Shown: piece by piece, positions 62,185 to 64,000 of the stretch | How the letters are laid out: every line of letters starts with the position of its first letter | How positions within the stretch are numbered: the stretch's first letter is position 1 | From: Mucilaginibacter gossypiicola | Lineage (GTDB): Bacteria; Bacteroidota; Bacteroidia; Sphingobacteriales; Sphingobacteriaceae | Assembly (NCBI RefSeq): GCF_900110105.1 | Contig: NZ_FOCL01000002.1 | Location: 496,001-560,000 of the forward strand | DNA length: 64,000 bases | Direction: 5' to 3' | The notes under the pieces: model-generated | Seen by the model: the letters and a program-made list of their open reading frames with translations, nothing else | The model's database searches: none | What the model was told of the DNA's origin: nothing | Position numbers and translations under genes: made by a program

Positions 62185-63594
62185 TTACAACTCCTCCGCC
62201 AGCTCAAAGGCCCTTCTTAAAGCCGAGATCTTGGTATCAACCTCCCGCAATTCGCTTTCGGGTATCGAACCGGCTACTATACCCGCACCGGCCTGGTAAT
62301 GCAGCGTATTGTTTTTGCTTAAAAACGAACGGATCATAATGGCATGGTTAAAGTCGCCATTGAAACCGAGGAAGCCTATCGCACCGCTGTAAAAGCTGCG
62401 TTTAATATTTTCATTTTCGTCGATAATCTCCATAGCGCGGTATTTTGGTGCGCCGCTAAGGGTACCGGCCGGGTAAGTATCGGCCACAACTTTAAATGCT
62501 GATACGCCCGGCTTCAATTTGCCGCTTACATGCGATACCAGGTGGATAAGGTGCGAGTAATACTGAACCTCTTTAAAGGCCTTAACAGTTACATTTTCGC
62601 AATGGCGGCTCAGGTCGTTACGGGCCAGGTCAACTAACATCACATGTTCTGCCGATTCTTTGGGGTCATTTTCCAGATTACGGGCAATCTCTGCGTCCTT
62701 CTCATCATCGCCGCTGCGTTTAAAGGTACCGGCTATCGGGAAAATATTGGCGACGTTGTTTTTTATGGTGATCTGCGCCTCGGGCGATGAGCCGAAGATC
62801 CTGAAATCGCCAAAGTCAAAATAAAACAAATAAGGCGATGGGTTGATAGAACGCAGGGCACGGTAAACGTTAAATTCATCACCCAGGAAGGTGCGCGAAA
62901 ATGCTCTTGAGGGCACTATCTGGAAAACATCACCACGGTAAATATGCTGCTTCATTTTCTCCACTATAGCAATGAACTCATCACCGGTAAGGTTTGATTT
63001 TTCATCGCCATTGCTTTTAAAGCTGTATTCGGGAAAGTTTTTGTTTTTGATGAGATATTCCAGCTTTTCGATACCGCCATTGGTTGGTGCTCCTTCGGGC
63101 TGGTTATGGAAGATGTAAAGCTCATTCTTAAAGTGGTCGATAGCGATGATGTATCGGTAGATGTGGTACTGCATTACCGGTATTTTACGGTCTGTATTAT
63201 CGCTTTGCTTTAGTTTGATGGTTTCATAATGCTCAACGGCCTCGTGGGTAAAATAGCCGAACAATCCGTTGGTGATCATTTTCAGCGGCAGCGAGTCGGT
63301 TTCAAAACTACCGATGAAACTGTTGATCTGCTCTATCAGATCGAACGAGCCGGGCTCATGTGTTTCATGGCTGCCATCCGGGTATTGCTTTTTCAGTACG
63401 CCGTTGTTCAGTACAATCCCACTCAGCGGCTCGCAGCAAATGTAGCTGGTGCTATTCTCGCGGCTATGATAATCGGAGCTTTCCAGCAGCAGCGAGTTGG
63501 GAAATACATCGCGCAGGCGAAGGTAAATGCTAACCGGTGTCGTAGTATCGGCCAGCAGCTTTTTATAAGTAGTAGTAATTTTAAATGTGCTCAT
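62185..63594 (-). CDS. trpE: Anthranilate synthase component I
   Basis: Chorismate-using subunit that makes anthranilate, first step of tryptophan synthesis, 469 residues. The N-terminal part carries the feedback-site region LLESSDYHSREN (a Leu-Glu-Ser motif as in Trp-sensitive TrpE), and the chorismate-binding core shows GDVFQIVPSRAFSRTF, IFGSSPEAQI, AGTFKRSGDDEKDAEIA, LVDLARNDLSR and GTLSGAPKYRAMEII, ending IVAGSIPESELREVDTK. The LES motif with adjacent trpG and trpC supports TrpE rather than PabB. It is controlled by the leader at 63618-63795. Confidence 0.95.
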   Translation of the reverse strand: MSTFKITTTYKKLLADTTTPVSIYLRLRDVFPNSLLLESSDYHSRENSTSYICCEPLSGIVLNNGVLKKQYPDGSHETHEPGSFDLIEQINSFIGSFETDSLPLKMITNGLFGYFTHEAVEHYETIKLKQSDNTDRKIPVMQYHIYRYIIAIDHFKNELYIFHNQPEGAPTNGGIEKLEYLIKNKNFPEYSFKSNGDEKSNLTGDEFIAIVEKMKQHIYRGDVFQIVPSRAFSRTFLGDEFNVYRALRSINPSPYLFYFDFGDFRIFGSSPEAQITIKNNVANIFPIAGTFKRSGDDEKDAEIARNLENDPKESAEHVMLVDLARNDLSRHCENVTVKAFKEVQYYSHLIHLVSHVSGKLKPGVSAFKVVADTYPAGTLSGAPKYRAMEIIDENENIKRSFYSGAIGFLGFNGDFNHAIMIRSFLSKNNTLHYQAGAGIVAGSIPESELREVDTKISALRRAFELAEEL

Positions 63595-63617
63595 GTTTAT
63601 TTTTCAAATATCTTAAA

Positions 63618-63652
63618 ACAAAAAAACCCGGCGAATTGGGGTCGCCGGGTTT
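63618..63652 (-). terminator. Attenuator terminator upstream of trpE
   Basis: AAACCCGGCGA (63624-63634) and TCGCCGGGTTT (63642-63652) form a perfect 11-bp stem with a seven-base loop. Read leftward it ends in seven T residues (63620-63626). It lies between the leader ORF and trpE, about 24 bases before the trpE start, so it can only reduce trpE transcription and is an attenuator. Confidence 0.92.
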
Positions 63653-63688
63653 CCTATTTAGGTTCACAATTGATTAGGTTGTCTCTGA

Positions 63689-63757
63689 TCAAAAAGCGCA
63701 AGCCGGCTGCCAATTTAATTGGTGCCACCAGCTGTTTTTATGTGTGTTTTTAATCAT
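63689..63757 (-). CDS. trpL: Tryptophan leader peptide
   Basis: A 22-codon ORF, too short for standard gene finding, running MIKNTHKNSWWHQLNW and on to a TGA. Codons 10, 11 and 16 are TGG: three Trp in 22 codons, two of them adjacent, where about 0.3 would be expected. It starts nine bases from the end of a consensus promoter and is followed by the terminator at 63618-63652. This is the layout of ribosome-mediated attenuation: stalling at Trp codons when Trp-tRNA is low would prevent the terminator from forming and let RNA polymerase reach trpE. The GCCGGC near 63704 could pair with CCGGC in the terminator arm as antiterminator (inference). Confidence 0.85.
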   Translation of the reverse strand: MIKNTHKNSWWHQLNWQPACAF

Positions 63758-63765
63758 CGCGGTCA

Positions 63766-63794
63766 CAAATTTATAAAGAAATTTGAATTGTCAA
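63766..63794 (-). promoter_or_regulatory. Promoter of the trp leader transcript
   Basis: Read leftward: TTTG (TTG at 63794-63792), 18 bases, then TAAATTTG (63773-63766). This matches the Bacteroidota -33/-7 consensus. The leader ATG begins eight bases after the -7 element, so the transcript would have almost no 5' untranslated part. Confidence 0.8.
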
Positions 63795-63842
63795 ATTTTT
63801 TGTGAAATTATTTATTTGCTAAATCCTATTAGCTACGTAGAA

Positions 63843-64000
63843 TTACTGTGGAATAAGCATTATACCCACTGCAATAAGCACAATCCCTATCAAATAAAAG
63901 ATGGCGATAGCTTTATGCTTAGCTTCGGGCAGTGCTGCTTTTTTTGATTTGCTATGACCGATAGTGATCAGCGCGATGGCAATGATCATCATAACCCAAT
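63843..64000 (-). CDS. Small membrane protein, 5' part beyond the window
   Basis: The last 51 codons of a leftward gene that continues past the window edge. The visible part has a hydrophobic segment (MMIIAIALITIG), a polar loop (HSKSKKAALPEAKHK) and a second hydrophobic segment (AIAIFYLIGIVLIAVGIMLI), ending PQ. It resembles small two- or three-helix membrane proteins; no family can be assigned. It ends 48 bases upstream of the -33 element of the trp promoter. Confidence 0.6.
   Translation of the reverse strand, partial: WVMMIIAIALITIGHSKSKKAALPEAKHKAIAIFYLIGIVLIAVGIMLIPQ

Noticed and set aside
1..64000. tRNA or rRNA genes, CRISPR arrays, prophage or insertion-sequence transposases
   Set aside because: Scanning by eye found no T-loop-like GGTTCGAATCC segments, no regularly spaced direct repeats and no transposase or integrase motifs; a dedicated tRNA or covariance search could still find something small.

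Overview
The window looks like chromosomal DNA of a Bacteroidota bacterium of the Sphingobacteriaceae, probably close to Mucilaginibacter or Pedobacter. Four signals support this. Protein families largely or typically found in that phylum are present (DUF2911, DUF5687, DUF6515, a PafA-type phosphatase, and a giant secreted protein with a gliding-motility/T9SS C-terminal domain). Several genes carry the TTG-N18-21-TAnnTTTG promoter of this phylum. Shine-Dalgarno sequences are scarce. Families of short palindromic repeats fill many gaps. The genus is inference. I recognise no tRNA, rRNA, CRISPR array, insertion sequence or prophage.

Layout. 0.5-15.2 kb: an rRNA methyltransferase (rlmI), a DUF2911 protein, a sodium:solute symporter preceded by two overlapping tiny membrane ORFs, a tandem pair of M13 metallopeptidases, an XRE regulator, an acyl-CoA dehydrogenase behind a perfect 30-bp palindrome, a TlpA-like thioredoxin, and an ABC ATPase with a DUF5687 permease. 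15.3-29.3 kb: an Abi-alpha (DUF4393) protein, rarA, a Gly-rich DUF6515 protein, thiamine genes (thiE and a degenerate thiamine pyrophosphokinase-like gene), a PafA phosphatase, a type-B carboxylesterase, a beta-lactamase-fold hydrolase, a GT-C glycosyltransferase and a barrel protein. 29.4-31.7 kb: an RNA/ribosome-repair locus in which prfH is intact but its rtcB partner is broken by a frameshift and a large internal deletion. 32.2-38.6 kb: a gapN-like gene, then a complete cyanophycin cycle (cphA, divergent cphB, isoaspartyl peptidase). 38.8-53.6 kb: a TPR protein, prc, a 2-hydroxyacid dehydrogenase, tex, prfA, lpxH, a barrel protein, a prolyl oligopeptidase, a GDSL hydrolase and small unknowns. 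53.6-64 kb: the 1788-residue Ig-repeat protein, DUF1398, an AraC regulator and a trpE-trpG-trpC cluster.

The most striking regulatory structure lies upstream of trpE. A consensus promoter is followed almost immediately by a 22-codon ORF with three Trp codons (two adjacent), then an 11-bp perfect hairpin with a U-run that ends shortly before trpE. This is a textbook transcription attenuator in a phylum where such systems are little described.

The repeats form several families. One has eight copies of a GTCATTGCGAG...CTCGCAATGAC palindrome whose arms come in two interchangeable types. Others include a GTCTGAAC palindrome (one copy inserted inside another), a TTTGTAGC/CTCCGTAGGAG palindrome, and small GACTTACGAAGT hairpins.
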